A stretch of DNA of 37,557 bases from [Clostridium] symbiosum (lineage in GTDB: Bacteria; Bacillota; Clostridia; Lachnospirales; Lachnospiraceae): positions 1 through 37,557 of the forward strand of contig JAETSN010000043.1 of NCBI GenBank assembly GCA_021769625.1. The letters are read 5' to 3'. Shown here one piece after another: positions 17,751-32,700 of this stretch. The translations under genes and the position numbers were made by a program. The notes under the pieces are model-generated. The model saw nothing but the letters and a program-made list of their open reading frames with translations, was not told the origin of the DNA and searched no databases. The stretch's first letter is position 1. Every line of letters starts with the position of its first letter.

Positions 17751-20700
17751 ATGGCAGATGCCCGTGGCATATTTTGAGATAGAAGGACATAAACATATAG
17801 TTTATATATGCAGGAGGATACATGAAGGGAAAGAACCGCTGGAATTACATATCGGACAGGACGATCATTCTCGTATCTCTTTTGCTGGTGTTTTTACTGC
17901 TGGAGGCTCTGGCACAGCTTATTTTGTTTTTCCGGGAGGAAGCGCCCTTCTGGCATGCGGGGCTGTTTCTGATCGTTATGGTGGGCTTTTTGGCAGCGTT
18001 CTGGATTTTTGTGGTGCGGCCTTATCAGCGGATCCAGATGATGATGCAGCGGATCCTGGACGGCTATATCCTGCCGGACAGCAGTCTGTTTGAGAAGGTG
18101 CTGCTGACGCCCAGCATGGAGGAGGAGATCAAGAGGCTTGAGCAGGTGCTGAAATCCCCGGAGATGATGGACTTAAATAAGCGGCAGGCACAGTATCTGG
18201 CGCTGCAGAACCAGATCAATCCCCATTTTCTGTACAATACGCTGGAGAGCATCCGGGGCGAGGCGCTGATCGCGGGGATGGACAACATTGCGGATATGAC
18301 GGAGGCATTGGCAAAATTTTTCCGCTACACGATCACAAAGGTGGAAAATCTGGTGTCCGTGGAGGAAGAGCTGGACAACTGCGAGACATATTTTCTGATC
18401 CAGAAATATCGTTTCGGCAATCGCCTTAAACTCCACATCCTGTATGAGGAGGAGAGCAGGGAGAGCATCATGAACTGTAAGATCCCCAAACTGACGCTGC
18501 AGCCGATCCTGGAAAACAGTATCATCCACGGAACGGAATTGAAGATTGGGACGGGGAATCTGACGATCCAGTTTGAACAGACGGACAGGCGGTTGATCAT
18601 CCGCATTTCCGATGACGGTGTGGGGATGGATGAGCAGACGCTGGCGAAGCTGAACCGGCAGCTCGGCAGGGGCGGCAGGGCCCTCACCGACCAGGAGGAG
18701 AAAAAGGGCGGTATCGCGCTGGTCAATGTAAACAACAGGATCCATCTGCTGTTCGGGGAAGAGTACGGGATGCACATCTATTCCATCAAAGGAAAAGGTA
18801 CGGATGTGGAGGTGACGCTTCCGATCGTGACGGAGTGACGATGGAGCAGGGATCATCAGGGGAGATAAGCATGAAGCAGGAAATATTCCGTATGGAGCGG
18901 GTCACTTATACGGAACAGGGCGTAAAAAAACTGGAAAATTTTAACATGCAGATCTATGCCGGTGAGGTCATGGGGCTTATACCGGTAAATGCCCATGGAA
19001 AAAATGCCGTGATGAAGCTTTTGCAGAATAATCTTCCGCTTTATGACGGATATATTTATTACAGCGGTGAGCTTGTCAATTCCTGGCGCGGAGCCATTAA
19101 AAAAAGTAATCGGGTAAGTATCATTCAGGCACAGAACAGGCTTGTAAAAGGGATGACTGTGGCGGATAATATTTTTGTCCTGAGACAGGGCTTTCGCCAG
19201 TATGTACTGCAGACTTCTGTCTTAAAAAAGCAGCTCCTGCCGTTTATGCAGGATATTGGCATGGATATCTCGGCGGATGTCCGGATAGAAAAGCTGTCCG
19301 CCTTTGAGCGGGTGGTGGTGGAACTTTTGAGGGCGGTGGTCGCGGGGTATCATCTGATCGTGCTGGATGAGATCAGCACCTTTGTCAGCCACGAGGAGAT
19401 GGATAAGCTGTACGGGATCATGCGCCATTATACGGAGCAGGGCTTTTCCTTTCTTTATGTCAGCTCCCATTTTGAGGAGATTCTGCGGATCTGCGACAGG
19501 ACCGGTTTTCTGTGCAACGGACGGCTGCAGAAGGTGGTGCAGGAGCGGGATATGAGCAGGGAGACCCTGCAGGAATGTCTGGAGGGGTACGACAGGCAGG
19601 TGTGGGGCTACCCGGAAAACAGGCACCTCCGGAAAACGGGGGCGGAGATCCTGCTGGAGGCGGAACTTGGGAGCGGAAAAAGGCTGCACCGGTTTTCCTT
19701 TTCGGTCAGGGAGGGGGAATGTCTGACCGTGCAGGCGCAGAACGATCAGGTGCTGCAGGACTGCGTACTGTTTTTGACGGGGGAGGAGAGTCGGATCGTT
19801 ATGGACGGGAAAAAGCTGCGGATCGGCATGGATAAGGAGATCGCCGTGGTCTCGGCTGAGCCGACGAGTACCATGGTCTTTCCGGAGATGAGTTATATGG
19901 ACAATCTCTGCATGGGGCTGGCAAGACGGATGCCGGACGTGTGGGGTGGCAGGAAGATCCGTGCCAGCATCAGGCGGGAATACGCGCAGGTTCTGGGGGA
20001 GGAGGTTTTCGACCAACCTGTCGAGGCGCTTTCGGAGCGGCAGAAGTATCAGCTCGTCTATATGCGGATCGCGCTGCAAAAGCCCAGGGCGGCGTTTCTG
20101 ATCCAGCCCTTCATGGGGGCGGATATGCCGCACAGACGCTTTATCTGGGAGATGCTGGAGCAGCTTCTGGATAAGGGGATCGCGCTGGTACTTCTCTCGG
20201 TGAATCCGCTGGATACCTGGCTGGTGGCGCAGCGGACGCTGAAACTGGGATTTCAGGGGATTTTGGAGGAGAGGGAAGAGATCAGGGAGCACCAGATGAC
20301 CTATTCGTTTATGAAAGAGCAGCCTGCGGATGAAATGTAAAAAGTATAAAAAATATATTGAAGGAGGAATTTAATATGAACCAGTATATCGGGCATGAGA
20401 GTCAGTTTTTCGGCGTGGAGGAGCACAGGCTCTGCGGCGGCAGGGGAGACGGGATGCGGCTTTTGCAGGTGCGGAATGGAAAGGGGCTGGAGTTTACGGT
20501 TTCCGCGGACCGGGCGGCGGATATCTCGCGGCTTACTTTCTGCGGGATGAACATGGGATATTTTGCGTCCTGCGGGTATGTGGCGCCGGCTTATTACGAC
20601 GACAGGGGCGATCTGTTCCTGAAATCCTTTACGGCGGGGTTCCTTACGACCTGCGGGCTGACCAATGCGGGAAGCCCCTGTGAGGATGCCGGGGAGGAGC

Positions 20701-23700
20701 TTCCTCTCCACGGCAGTATCGGCAATACGCCGGCGGAACACATTTACTGGGAGTCGGACGAGAAGGAGATCCGCATCCATGCGAAGGTGTCGGACGCAAG
20801 GCTGTTCTCCCACAAGCTGGCATTGTACCGGACGATCCGCTGCTCCCTGACGGAGAATGTGTTTGGGATCGAGGACAGGATCAGGAATGAGGGGGATGGC
20901 GAGTATCCGGTGGAGGTGCTCTACCATATGAATATGGGCTATCCGCTCCTGTCGGAGAAGTCCCTTGTGCATATCGGCTCCGACCAGGTGGTGCCCAGAA
21001 ACGAGCGGGCGGCGGAAGGCATCGGCGAATGGGATAAGATGAGAAAACCCGAGGCGGGGTTTGAGGAGCAATGCTACTACCATAAGTTCAGCGGGGAGGG
21101 GAAAGCGGGGATCTTCCAGCCGGAGGAAGGACTGGGGCTGATGATCCTGTTTGACAGTGAAAACCTGAACTATTTTACCGAGTGGAAGATGATGGGCGTG
21201 CGGGATTACGTGCTGGGGCTGGAGCCCGGCAACTGCCATCCCGACGGCAGAAAGAAGATGCGGGAGGACGGCACGCTGAAGATATTAAAGCCGGAGGAGG
21301 AAGTGACTTACCGCTTCCGGGTGCGCATGGTGAAAGGGTTGGATGCGTGGGAGAAAATGATAATGTAATATACAGGAATACAGATGATGAAAGAACCGGC
21401 GGGAAGCATGATTCCCGCCGGAAATTCGTTGAAGGTTACTCTTTGATAATGTCAAGTTCGGTAAGATTAATTCCTGAAGCAGTTAAAATGACCTTTAATG
21501 ATCCGATGCAGAAACCGGAAAATATATTTTTAAAATGAGGGAAATTGTGGTAAGATAGTAAAGATAGCTTTATGGGAAGATAAAGCGGATCGGAAAATAA
21601 GATGTTTTAAAGGATGTGGAGGATTTTGATGAAAAATTATAAGGGCTATGAGACGATAGAGGAGAGAGAGATCGCGGAGCTGAATACGAAGGGGACGCTC
21701 CTGCGGCATGAAAAGACCGGGGCGAGGGTGATCCTGATGGAGAACGACGAGGAGAATAAGGTGTTCTACATCGGATTTCGGACGCCGCCTGTGGATTCCA
21801 CGGGGTCTCCCCATATTGTGGAACACACGGTGCTCTGCGGTTCGGAGCGTTTCCCGGTGAAGGATCCTTTTATTGAACTGGCGAAGGGGAGCCTGAATAC
21901 GTTTTTGAATGCCATGACTTATCCGGATAAGACGGTCTATCCGGTGGCGAGCTGCAACGACAAGGATTTTCAGAACCTGATGCATGTGTATCTGGACGCG
22001 GTGTTCTATCCGAATATATATAAAGAAGAAAAAATCTTCAGGCAGGAAGGGTGGCACTATGAGATGGAGTCGCCCGAGGATGAACTGACGTTAAACGGCG
22101 TGGTCTACAACGAGATGAAAGGGGCTTTTTCCTCCCCGGATGATGTGCTGGAGCGGGAGATCTTAAATGCCCTGTTCCCGGATACGACGTACAGCTTTGA
22201 GTCCGGCGGGGACCCGGAGGTGATCCCGGAGCTGACCTATGAGAAGTTTCTGGATTTCCACAGGAGATATTACCATCCCTCCAACAGCTATATTTATCTG
22301 TACGGGAACATGGATATGGCGGAAAAACTGGATTTTCTGGACAGGGAGTATCTCTCGAAATTTGACTATCTGGCGGTGGAATCCGAAATAGGGGTGCAAA
22401 AGCCCTTTGAACAGGTGAGGGAGATCCGGAAAAGCTATCCGATCTCCGAGGGGGAATCGGAGGAGGGCAACACCTACCTTTCCATCAGCAAGGCTGTGGG
22501 AAGTTCTCTGGATCCCGAGCTGTATATCGCATTCCAGATCCTGGACTATGCCCTCTGCTCCGCGCCCGGTGCGCCGTTAAAACAGGCGCTGATCGAAGCG
22601 GGGATCGGGACGGATGTCTACAGTATCTTTGACGAGGGAATCAGACAGACTTATTTTTCTGTTATTGCAAAAAATGCTGACCTGCAACAAAAGCAGGAGT
22701 TTTTGGACACTTACAGACAGATACTTACAAAACTGGCAAAGAAAGGTTTGGATAAGAAGTCTTTGTATGCGGGGCTGAACTATTTTGAGTTCAAGCACAG
22801 GGAGGCGGATTTCGGTTCCTATCCCAAGGGGCTGATGTACGGACTGCAGATGCTGGATTCCTGGCTGTATGACGATAATAAGCCGTTTATCCATGTGGAG
22901 GCGAATGAAACCTTTGCCGTACTGAAGAAAAAGATCGAGGAGGGCTATTTTGAGGAGCTGATACAGAGATATCTTCTGGACAACGAACATGGCTGTATCG
23001 TAGTGCTGACACCGGAGAAAGGGCTGACCGCGAAGCGGGATAAAGCCCTCTCGGAGAAACTGCAGGCTTACAAGGAAACCCTTTCCGCGCAGGAGATAAC
23101 GCACATCGTGGAGGAGACAAAGGCACTTCAGGCGTATCAGGAAGAGGGAGATACGCCGGAGGCGCTCTCCTGCATTCCCCATCTGACAAGGGAGGATATC
23201 AAAAAAGAGGCGGAAGGGTATGTGAACGAGCTGCGGCATGAGGCGGGCGTGCCCGTCCTGTACCATGAACTGTTTACCAACGGGATCGGATATCTGCGGT
23301 TCAGTTTTGACTGTTCCCATGTGCCGGAGGAACTTTTCCCTTATCTGGGACTTCTGAAAAACATGATGGGGCTGGTGGATACGGAGAGCTACAGTTACGG
23401 CGAGCTGTTCCACGAGATGCATATCGAGACAGGCGGCATGGCGAGCGTGACTAATACCTATTCTAAAGCGGATCTGTCGGATTACAGGGTGCGGTTCGAT
23501 GTGAAGGCAAAGGTGCTTTTTGACAAGCTGCCGGAGGCATTCAGGCTCGCGCTGATCATGATGACGGAGACGAAGTGGTCCGATCACAAGCGGCTGAAGG
23601 AACTGCTCGAGGAGATCAAGTCCAAGATGCAGTCGGCAATGTTATCCGGCGGGCATACGGTATCTGCGATGCGCGCCATGTCCTATATCTCCGAGGCGGC

Positions 23701-26700
23701 GGCTTCCAACGAGCAGATCGGCGGCATCACACAGTATCGGCTTGTGGCGGATCTGGCGGAGCATTTTGAGGAGAAGAAGACGGAACTGTCGGTCAATATG
23801 AACAGGCTCGTCAGGATCCTGTTTCGGCCGGAGAATCTTCTGGTGGACTATACGGCATCGAAGGAAGGGTATGAAAAATTGCCGGAGCTTGTGGCACAGT
23901 TCAAGGAGAACCTGTATGTGGGAGAGTGCGATGCAGCACCGGAAAAATATCGTCCGGAGACAGAGAAGAAGAACGAGGGATTTCTGACGGCTTCCCAGGT
24001 CCAGTATGTGTGCCGTGCCGGGAACTTTATCACGAAGGGACTGCCTTATACCGGCGCCCTCAGGGTGCTGCGGGTGATGATGGGGTATGATTATCTCTGG
24101 AACAATGTCCGGGTAAAGGGCGGCGCCTACGGCTGTATGTGCAGCTTCGGCAAGAGCGGCGAGAGTTATTTCGTATCCTACCGGGATCCCAATCTGGAGA
24201 AGACCGTGGCGGTCTACGAGGCGGCGGCGGATTATGTGGAGAACTGGCAGGGAGACGAGGAGGAGCTGACCCAGTACCTGATCGGCGCGATCAGCGATTT
24301 AGATACGCCGAAGACGCCCCAGGATATCGGGACTTTCTCTTTGGGCGGCTATCTGACCGGACTTGACGAGGCGGAACTCCAGAAAGAGCGGGATGAGATC
24401 TTATCGGTGGATGCGGAGAGTATACACGCCCTTGCAAAGCATATCAGAGCCTTTATGTCAGACGATTGCCTCTGCGTACTCGGCAGAGAGGAAAAAATAA
24501 AGGAAGCGGACGGATTCGGGAGGAAGGAGCAGCTTTTCTCCTGATCCGGACCATCGCGCAACGGCGATAATAGGGATTTTTAGCTGGACGGTAAAGTCGC
24601 AAAGGCGCACGAGAATAGGAGGATTGTTATGAAGAAGGGTTTTAAGTTACTGATCACGGCAGCACTCGCGGCATCCCTGCTTGCGGGGTGCGGCAGTTCG
24701 AAAGATATGGCAAGCGGAAGTGTTGCCCAGAATACTGCGGCGGTGGCGGAAGCGCCGGCAGAGATATCGAATGAATATCTCTACGATGCCGGTTACGGTG
24801 AGTATGAGGTGGCGGAAGAAGCGGCGGCGGAGGATATGGCGGCGATGCCTGAAAGCGGCAGCGTGACGGAGGGTAAAGCCGAGGAAGTAACAGCGGATCC
24901 CCGGGCGGACAGGAAGCTGATCACCACGATGAACCTGTCTGCGGAGACGGAGAATTTTGACAGCCTGATGGGAAATCTGGAGAAGCAGATCACGGATATG
25001 GGCGGCTATATCGAGAGCAGCAACCAGTGGAACGGCAGGATGGACGCCTACGGAAACCGGCTGGAAAACAGGAATGTTTATCTGGTGATCCGGATACCGG
25101 CGGAAAAGCTGGGCAGCTTTGTGACGATGATGGAAGAGAACAGCAATATCACGAGCAAATCCCAGAGCGTGGAGGATGTGACTCTTGCCTATGTGGATCT
25201 GGAGAGCCATAAGAAGGCGCTGCTGGCGGAGCAGGAGAGGCTGCTTGAGCTGATGGAGATGGTGGAGACGGTGGAAGACCTGATCACGGTGGAAGATAAG
25301 CTGGCGAATGTCAGGTATCAGCTTGAGAGCATGGAATCCCAGCTCCGTACATACGACAATAAGATCAACTACAGCACTGTGAACCTTGACCTTCAGGAGG
25401 TGCAGCGTCTGACCCCCGCGGAGGAGCCCACGGTCTGGGGAAGGATCAGAAGCGGCTTTTCCGAGAATATGTACGCGGCGGGACAGGATATCCAGAATAT
25501 CCTGATCGGTATCATCATCCATATCCCTTATATCCTGATCTGGATCGTGATACTGGCGGTGGTGCTTCTGATCGTCTTTTTGCTGGCAAGGCATGAGAAG
25601 AAGAAAAAGGAGAAGAGGCTGCTGATGAGGCAGAAGATGCAGGAAAACGCGCCGGATGAGACAGCGGACGCGAATGAGAAAGGAAGCTCTTCTGACGGCA
25701 TGGAGGCGCCGGAGGGGAAATTGCCGAAGCAGGAATAAGAAGCCGGTTCTGGAAGAAGAACTGCCGAAGCAGGAATAAGAAGCCGGTTCTGGGAGAAGAA
25801 CTGCCGAAGCAGGAATAAGAAGCCGGTTCTGGGAGAAGAACTGCCGAAGCAGGAATAAGGAACGGGCGTTGGAAGAGAGAACACTATAGAAAATAGAAGA
25901 GAAAAAAGAGAAAGACAGCTTTGTATGACAAGGCACGGATGAGGAAAAAGATGACAGCAGCAGATAAAAAAGCCGGTTTTGCCGCCCTGATCGGCAGGCC
26001 GAATGTAGGAAAATCCACATTGATGAACACGTTGATCGGCATGAAGATCGCCATCACATCCCATAAGCCCCAGACTACCCGGAACAGGATCCAGACGGTC
26101 TTTACCGACGAGAGAGGGCAGATCGTGTTTTTAGATACGCCGGGGATCCACAAGGCGAAAAACAGACTGGGGGATTATATGGTGGCGGCGGCGGAGCGCA
26201 CGCTGAAGGATGTGGATGTGGTGCTCTGGCTGGTGGAGCCGACGACTTACATCGGAGCGGGCGAACAGCATATTATCGAACAACTGAAGAAAGTAAATAT
26301 ACCGATCATCATTGTCATCAATAAGATCGATACGGTGAAAAAGGAAGAACTGCTGGCTGTCATTGACAGTTATCATAAAGAACTTTCGGAGGCGGAGATC
26401 GTGCCGGTTTCCGCCCTGAAAGCGGAGAATACGGAAGACCTGCTGCAGACGATCTTTAAGTATCTGCCCTATGGAGATCCCTTTTATGACGAGGATACGG
26501 TGACGGACCAGCCCGAGCGGCAGATCGTGGCGGAACTGATCCGTGAGAAGGGCTTACGGCTTTTGGAGGAAGAGATCCCCCACGGTATCGCGGTGACGAT
26601 AGAGAGCATGAAATACCGCCGGAAGATCTGCGATATCGAGGCGACCATCATCTGTGAGAAAGAATCCCATAAAGGGATCATCATCGGAAAGCAGGGCAGC

Positions 26701-29700
26701 ATGCTGAAAAGGATCGGTGCGGCGGCGCGGGCGGATATCGAGAAGATGCTGGAGTGCAAAGTGAACCTGCAGCTCTGGGTAAAAGTGCGCAAGGATTGGC
26801 GGGACAGCGATATTTTGCTGAAAAATTTCGGGTATAATGCGAAGGAGGAGAGACTCTGATCTGGTTTATGGCTGATAAGCGGGAAATAAGTTATGTAAAA
26901 TTCATAAAAGTTTTGTTGCATTAACTGATATAAGATAATAAAATAGAGATAGAAAAGTATGAATTGTAGCGGAAGAACCATACTAAAGTCTGTAAACAGA
27001 CTTTGGTCATGTACTGACAAAGGAGGTGTTTATCATGGCAACTTCAAGTATCACAAAGAATTTTGTCATTTCCGGCAAGGAACAGGTGGAGATGTTTGTC
27101 AATGCGATTGAAGAATCTGCCAAAAACCGTCCTGTTCGTACTCCGGTAAGTGTAGAATTCATTGAAACTGAGGATGAACTGAGAGAATTTATGAGGTTCA
27201 GGGAAAAGAAAGCAAGGGAGAAATTAAATGCCAATAACGGATAAGTTTTTTGCAATCAATATCCGTAAGTATTTGGCATTGGGAGATGATCAAGAAGCCG
27301 GGGAGCCTGCACTTGTTAAGCTGCTCTCCGGGTTTTCCTGTCCAAAGAATCCGGATGTAGAGAGGTTTTTGAAAAAAAGTGCAATAGAGTTCACGAAAAA
27401 GAATCAGTCAGTTACATATCTTGTTTTTTCCAAAGATAATGGAGAAATGCTGGGTTATTTTACCCTTGCATTAAAGCCATTAACGATTCGTGGCGAGACA
27501 GTAAGTAAAACAACAAAAAGAAAGTTGCTGCGGGTCAGTGAGCTAGATGAGAGTTCAGATACTTATACTATGTCTGCATATTTTATTGCCCAGCTTGGGA
27601 AAAATTACACGGGTGGCAGGGATAAGGAAATTTCGGGGATGCACTCATTGAACTTGCTTGGATGATGATTGAAAAAGCGCAGTATATGTTTGGTGGCATG
27701 GTGACATTTCTGGAAGCGGAAAATGAAGAAAAGTTGTTATCATTTTATCGGGACAATCGTTTTTCACAGTTTGACACCAGACAGACCATATTAGATACGG
27801 ACGAATCACATGAGCTGGTACAGCTTTTAAGGCTGCTCTAACATAACATGGTGTGTTTTGCAAAAGCACAATTTATCGAATCGCAGATTGGAAGGGATAA
27901 AAATTTACAAAGTATCGTAGCGGTACAGGCGGCGATAAAAAAATAATGCAATAGGAATTTGGATACTCGCAGGCAAAAGTATGGAAGAATGGCTTGAAAT
28001 CAAGGGATTTTAGGCTTGGTGGGGTTCACTGGAATGGTTGGTGAACCCCACTTTTTCGTGTTTTTATGTCGCTGGTAGAGGGGCGATTGGGGCGGAATTA
28101 TACTATCAGGCAAAAGTCGGCAGTTTCCGTGATAGTATCCGAGTTTTGCGTGAAAGTATAAGGGTTTCCGTGTTTGTTTGGAGTTTCGCCTGTTTGTAGA
28201 AAAATGCTGTTGAAATATGGGGGATAAGGGATTAGGAACAAAAATTTTTGGAGAAGATAGATAGAGGTTCCATGTATGGGTTGGGGGATATGATTCATGT
28301 CCGGTCATAATCGTGTCACGAACATTAACTCGATTGACCCGATTTGATATAATATGCCCTTGATGCCGGGAATTGAACTGGAAGATATCATGGTAGACAT
28401 TTCCGTATGCAGAAATCAGGATCTTGCGAATGTATTCTACCGGCTGCATCTGATTGAGGCTTACGGTACTGGAATGGGAAAGATTATGAGAGCATACGAA
28501 GGCATGGAAGAAAAGCCTTTGATTGAAACAACCCCAAATGCTTTTAAGGTCATGTTGCCTAACATTAACGCAAAATATGAAACGGGAAAACTTGCCTGGG
28601 CAGACAGGATACGGCAGGGGAGCTGTTATGATCTATATTGTGGACAACATTTTAAACTATTTCATATATCTATTTATCATTCATTACGGATTCAGGTTAA
28701 ACCCGAGAAAAAACAGGCTTTTTATCGGCGTGTCGGTTTTGATCATGCTGTCTGGCGGTGTTTACAACGCGTATTTTGATATAAACTCGCCGATCGTCTA
28801 TATATTCTGGAGTGTACTTTCTATATGCCTGTTTTTTGAGGACAGGCTGTGGCATCTGCTCGCATTGAGCGCCGCCCTTATGTATTTCACGGGAATCATG
28901 GATACGTTCAGCGTCATGCTGATACAGGTTGTGTTGATAGGCGGCGGGATCGACAGCACGGATATAACATGGTGGATGGAACCCGCCTATCTGCTCTCAT
29001 TTTTGGTGTACCTTCTGGTTTACCTGCGGCTCTTGAGGAAGAATGACGTATATCTGTGCGATATAAAATTTAAGTATAAATTTGCGCTCCTCATACAGGG
29101 CGGCATTTTCCAGATGTTCTACAATTTTGTTTTTACTTTCTTTGACGAAAATCATGCTGTGTACGGGTTTGATGCCTATGCGGTATTTTTTATCAGCATA
29201 GCGGGGGCAATATATTCCATTTTTCTGACGCTGGGACTTGCGATCAAAAACATACTGTCGGACAGGCATAACAGGGAACTGCAGTCTTTTATGTATATGC
29301 AGAAGGAGCAGTATGATTATCAGCTTCAGCAGTCGGCTGCGCTTCAATGCTTTAAGCATGATCTGGCAAATCATATGGGTGTTATCAGGGAGCTTGCCGA
29401 TCAGAAAAAGACAGAAGAAGTCAAAGCGTACATAGACACGATCTGGGATATGCAGGAGGGGTTTGATCTGAAGATCCGCACAGGAGACGGGCTGTTTGAT
29501 GTGATACTGAATTATTATCTGTATTTGGCTAAAAAGGAGAATGTAGATTTCGCCGTGACGGGAAAATTGGCCGGGGAAACGGGGCTCGAGATGTTTGATA
29601 TCACAACGCTGATGGGAAATATATTGCAGAATGCCCTGGAGGCGGCAGTACAGACAGCCGTGCCCAAGATCCGGGTCGAACTTGTAGAACATAAAAAAGA

Positions 29701-32700
29701 GATCTTTATTGTTGTCAGCAACAGTGCGGCTGAAAAAATGAACACCTCAAAAGGTTTTCTCAAGACCTCAAAGGCAGATACGTCGGAGCACGGATTTGGC
29801 ATGAAAAATATTGCCGCGGCGGTACGCAAATACCATGGGGAATACTATGTGGAGTCCGCAGCGGAAGATGGAGAGGCGATGTTTAAGATCAGTATTGCTA
29901 TCCCAAAGGATGCTGTTCTCAAGGCAGGGGATTGAGAGAAGTTCGGTTAAACGATGGATCAGTAGGTACGTCAAAGCGCGCAGAGGGATACGGATATGAA
30001 AATAGGGATTGTGGAAGATGAGGAAGTATGGCGGGAGAAGATCAGGGCATCTGTCGAAAAATACTGCAGGGATAAAAATATTTCCGCCCGAATCAAGGCA
30101 TATGAGAGCGGAAGAGCTTTTATGGAAAATGCAGATGCGGATCTATTGTTTCTGGATATTGAACTTGCGGAAGGCGAAGATGGTCTCAGGATAGCCGAAG
30201 AATTGAGGGACTCCGGAAGCCAGTGCAGGATATGCTTTTTGACCTCGCATGCGGAGATGGCGAGATACGGATACAGGGTCAATGCATTCAGGTACATCGA
30301 TAAGAGATATCTGGAGGAGATGGACGAGGCGCTCGACGCCTTCTTTAAGACCAGGATTCAGGAGCGGGTCATTTATTGCAGGGATACCGCGGGGATCCAG
30401 TGCAGGATAAACCTGAGAGATCTTTTGCTTGTTGAGACAAACGGAAGAAAGTTGAGATATCTCATGCTGGATAGCAGTGAGCATATCTGTGAAGGGAGGA
30501 TATCTGAAACGGCGCAAAGCCTGTCCCCGTTCGGCTTTTCCTATGTACAGCGTTCATATATCGTCAATCTAAAGTATATTGAGAGTGCAAGCAGCCGCGA
30601 GATCACGCTCTGCAACGGGTTAAAGATAGCGATCGGCAGGGCGCACGGCAGGGAGTTTAAGAAAGAGTTTTTCAAATGGAGAATGTTGTTCGATGACTGA
30701 TCTGTGTTGTTTGTGCAAAAATCGTGTCGTTTGCGCGGGCGGTATTTTATTGTTTTTTCTGCTGTGGTATAACTATGGTGTGGAACATCTTACAGGAGGA
30801 CAGCAGAAATGGGAAAACATATTTCTTTTAAAGACCGGCATTTAGCCGGAAAGACAGTGATGAAAAAAGCGGCAATGGCAATAATAACAGGAGTTATGTT
30901 ATTGGCGCTTTCGTCCTGCGGGCAGGCAAAGGAGTCGGAGGACGCCCAGACGGACGTGACGGACGGCACCACGGAAACAGAAGGCGGTGTCGGTGGGGCT
31001 TTGGAAACGTTAAATGACGATACTGCCGGTTCATCCGATCCCGATCTGGCGGAACTGGAAAACCTGACAGGGGAATATGAATATTTATCGGATCTCGGAA
31101 CCGGCAGATTGACGATTGAAAAAACATCTTACGGATATGACATTTCTGATCATGAATCAGAATCTTCCTATCGTTTTTTAGCGGATTCATCTAACATAGA
31201 AACCATAGAAAATAACAGGATATACATGAAGTATCCGGAGCAGGTATCTTCTGACGGCGCGGCTGTCTTTGGTTATTATGTTTTAGAATATGGCACGGAC
31301 GAGATCGATGTGTACTACGGAAAATCTTCATTTGAAGAAGTTGAATTTTTATATCATGCCATAAAGAAAACAGAAGTGGGGACAAGCGCATATGAGTATG
31401 AGGGCGAATATAACAGTTATGATATAGACGAGCCGGCGTTGGAGATAAGGAAAAATGATGACGGAACTTATCAGATCCGGATAGATTTATTCAGGCTGTG
31501 GGGTTTTTATGATGATGCGGGAAAGATCACAGAAGAAGGATTGGAATTTTCGGCAGCAGGTCCTGGCGGAAATGAGATGAATGGAGTTATAAAACTGGAG
31601 GGGGATATCGTAGCCGTGACTATTTTTGGTCAGGAATGGCTTGATTTTGCAGGACTAAGTGAATACAGATTTTACAAAACATCAGATGTTCCCGACATAG
31701 ACAGTTTCCCTGCAGATCAGCAGGGAAGCAGTATGCAGGAAGCTGCGGATACAGGTTCGGAAACGGCGGCAGACGAACTGTTAGATTCCTTTATCGACGG
31801 CAGAATAAATGCAGTTGATCCTACAGATCCGACATGGACATTTTCTGTTGCCGATCTGAATACGGATGCCGAGGAATGGAATACATATTCTGTCGGGGAG
31901 AAGGCCGATCTTGACAATGACGGGGAAAACGAACTGATCATCAACGGTCCTTATGGCGGAATATATCTTGATGCGCGTGACGGCAGGGTGTATCAATTTG
32001 CGGCGGCGGAGGGGACTGCACTTACCCTTTCATATACCTATTACAATGGCACCGTATGGATCATGTACAGCAGCAGGTCGAGTGCGGGATTTGAATATTA
32101 TCATATGGAAAAATTTGAAGGAGCTGCAATGTGATAAAAGAAACCTGATCCATACGGGCAGTTTTCGGGTTATCCGTCAATAGGAATTTCAATCTGTACA
32201 ATATAATCTTCAATCCTGTCAATGACATTTTCATTAATACCCATCTCGTAAGAAAATCTATGGAGGTTCAGGTTATGCTCTTTGGCATAACCGAGAATTT
32301 CCTGATACCGCTTTGGAATACCGTCCCACTCCCCTTTATGAAAAGCCCGCAGATATTTTCCTGCAGGCATGATGTGCAGGCCGGCCTGATACGGAAGGAA
32401 GGGAATTTCGATAAAAAGTTTGGAATAATTGTCAAAGTTGCCGTTCAGCAGGCTGTTAACGGAGATCATGGAACCGTAGGAGGCTTTGTGGAGACGTCCG
32501 AGCCGGTATTTTTCGGTGTTGGCGGTGATCAGCTCCACTTCCTGTTCAAAGGAGGTATTCCGGTCTATATCTACAGTGACCAGACAGCGTTCCTCCTTTT
32601 CGACGATGCTGATCTCGGACAGATCCATGGTGAGCAGGGTGTCCATATTCCGGTGATGTGTCCATAAAGTTGTCCGGACTGCCTGCAGATGGGTGATCTG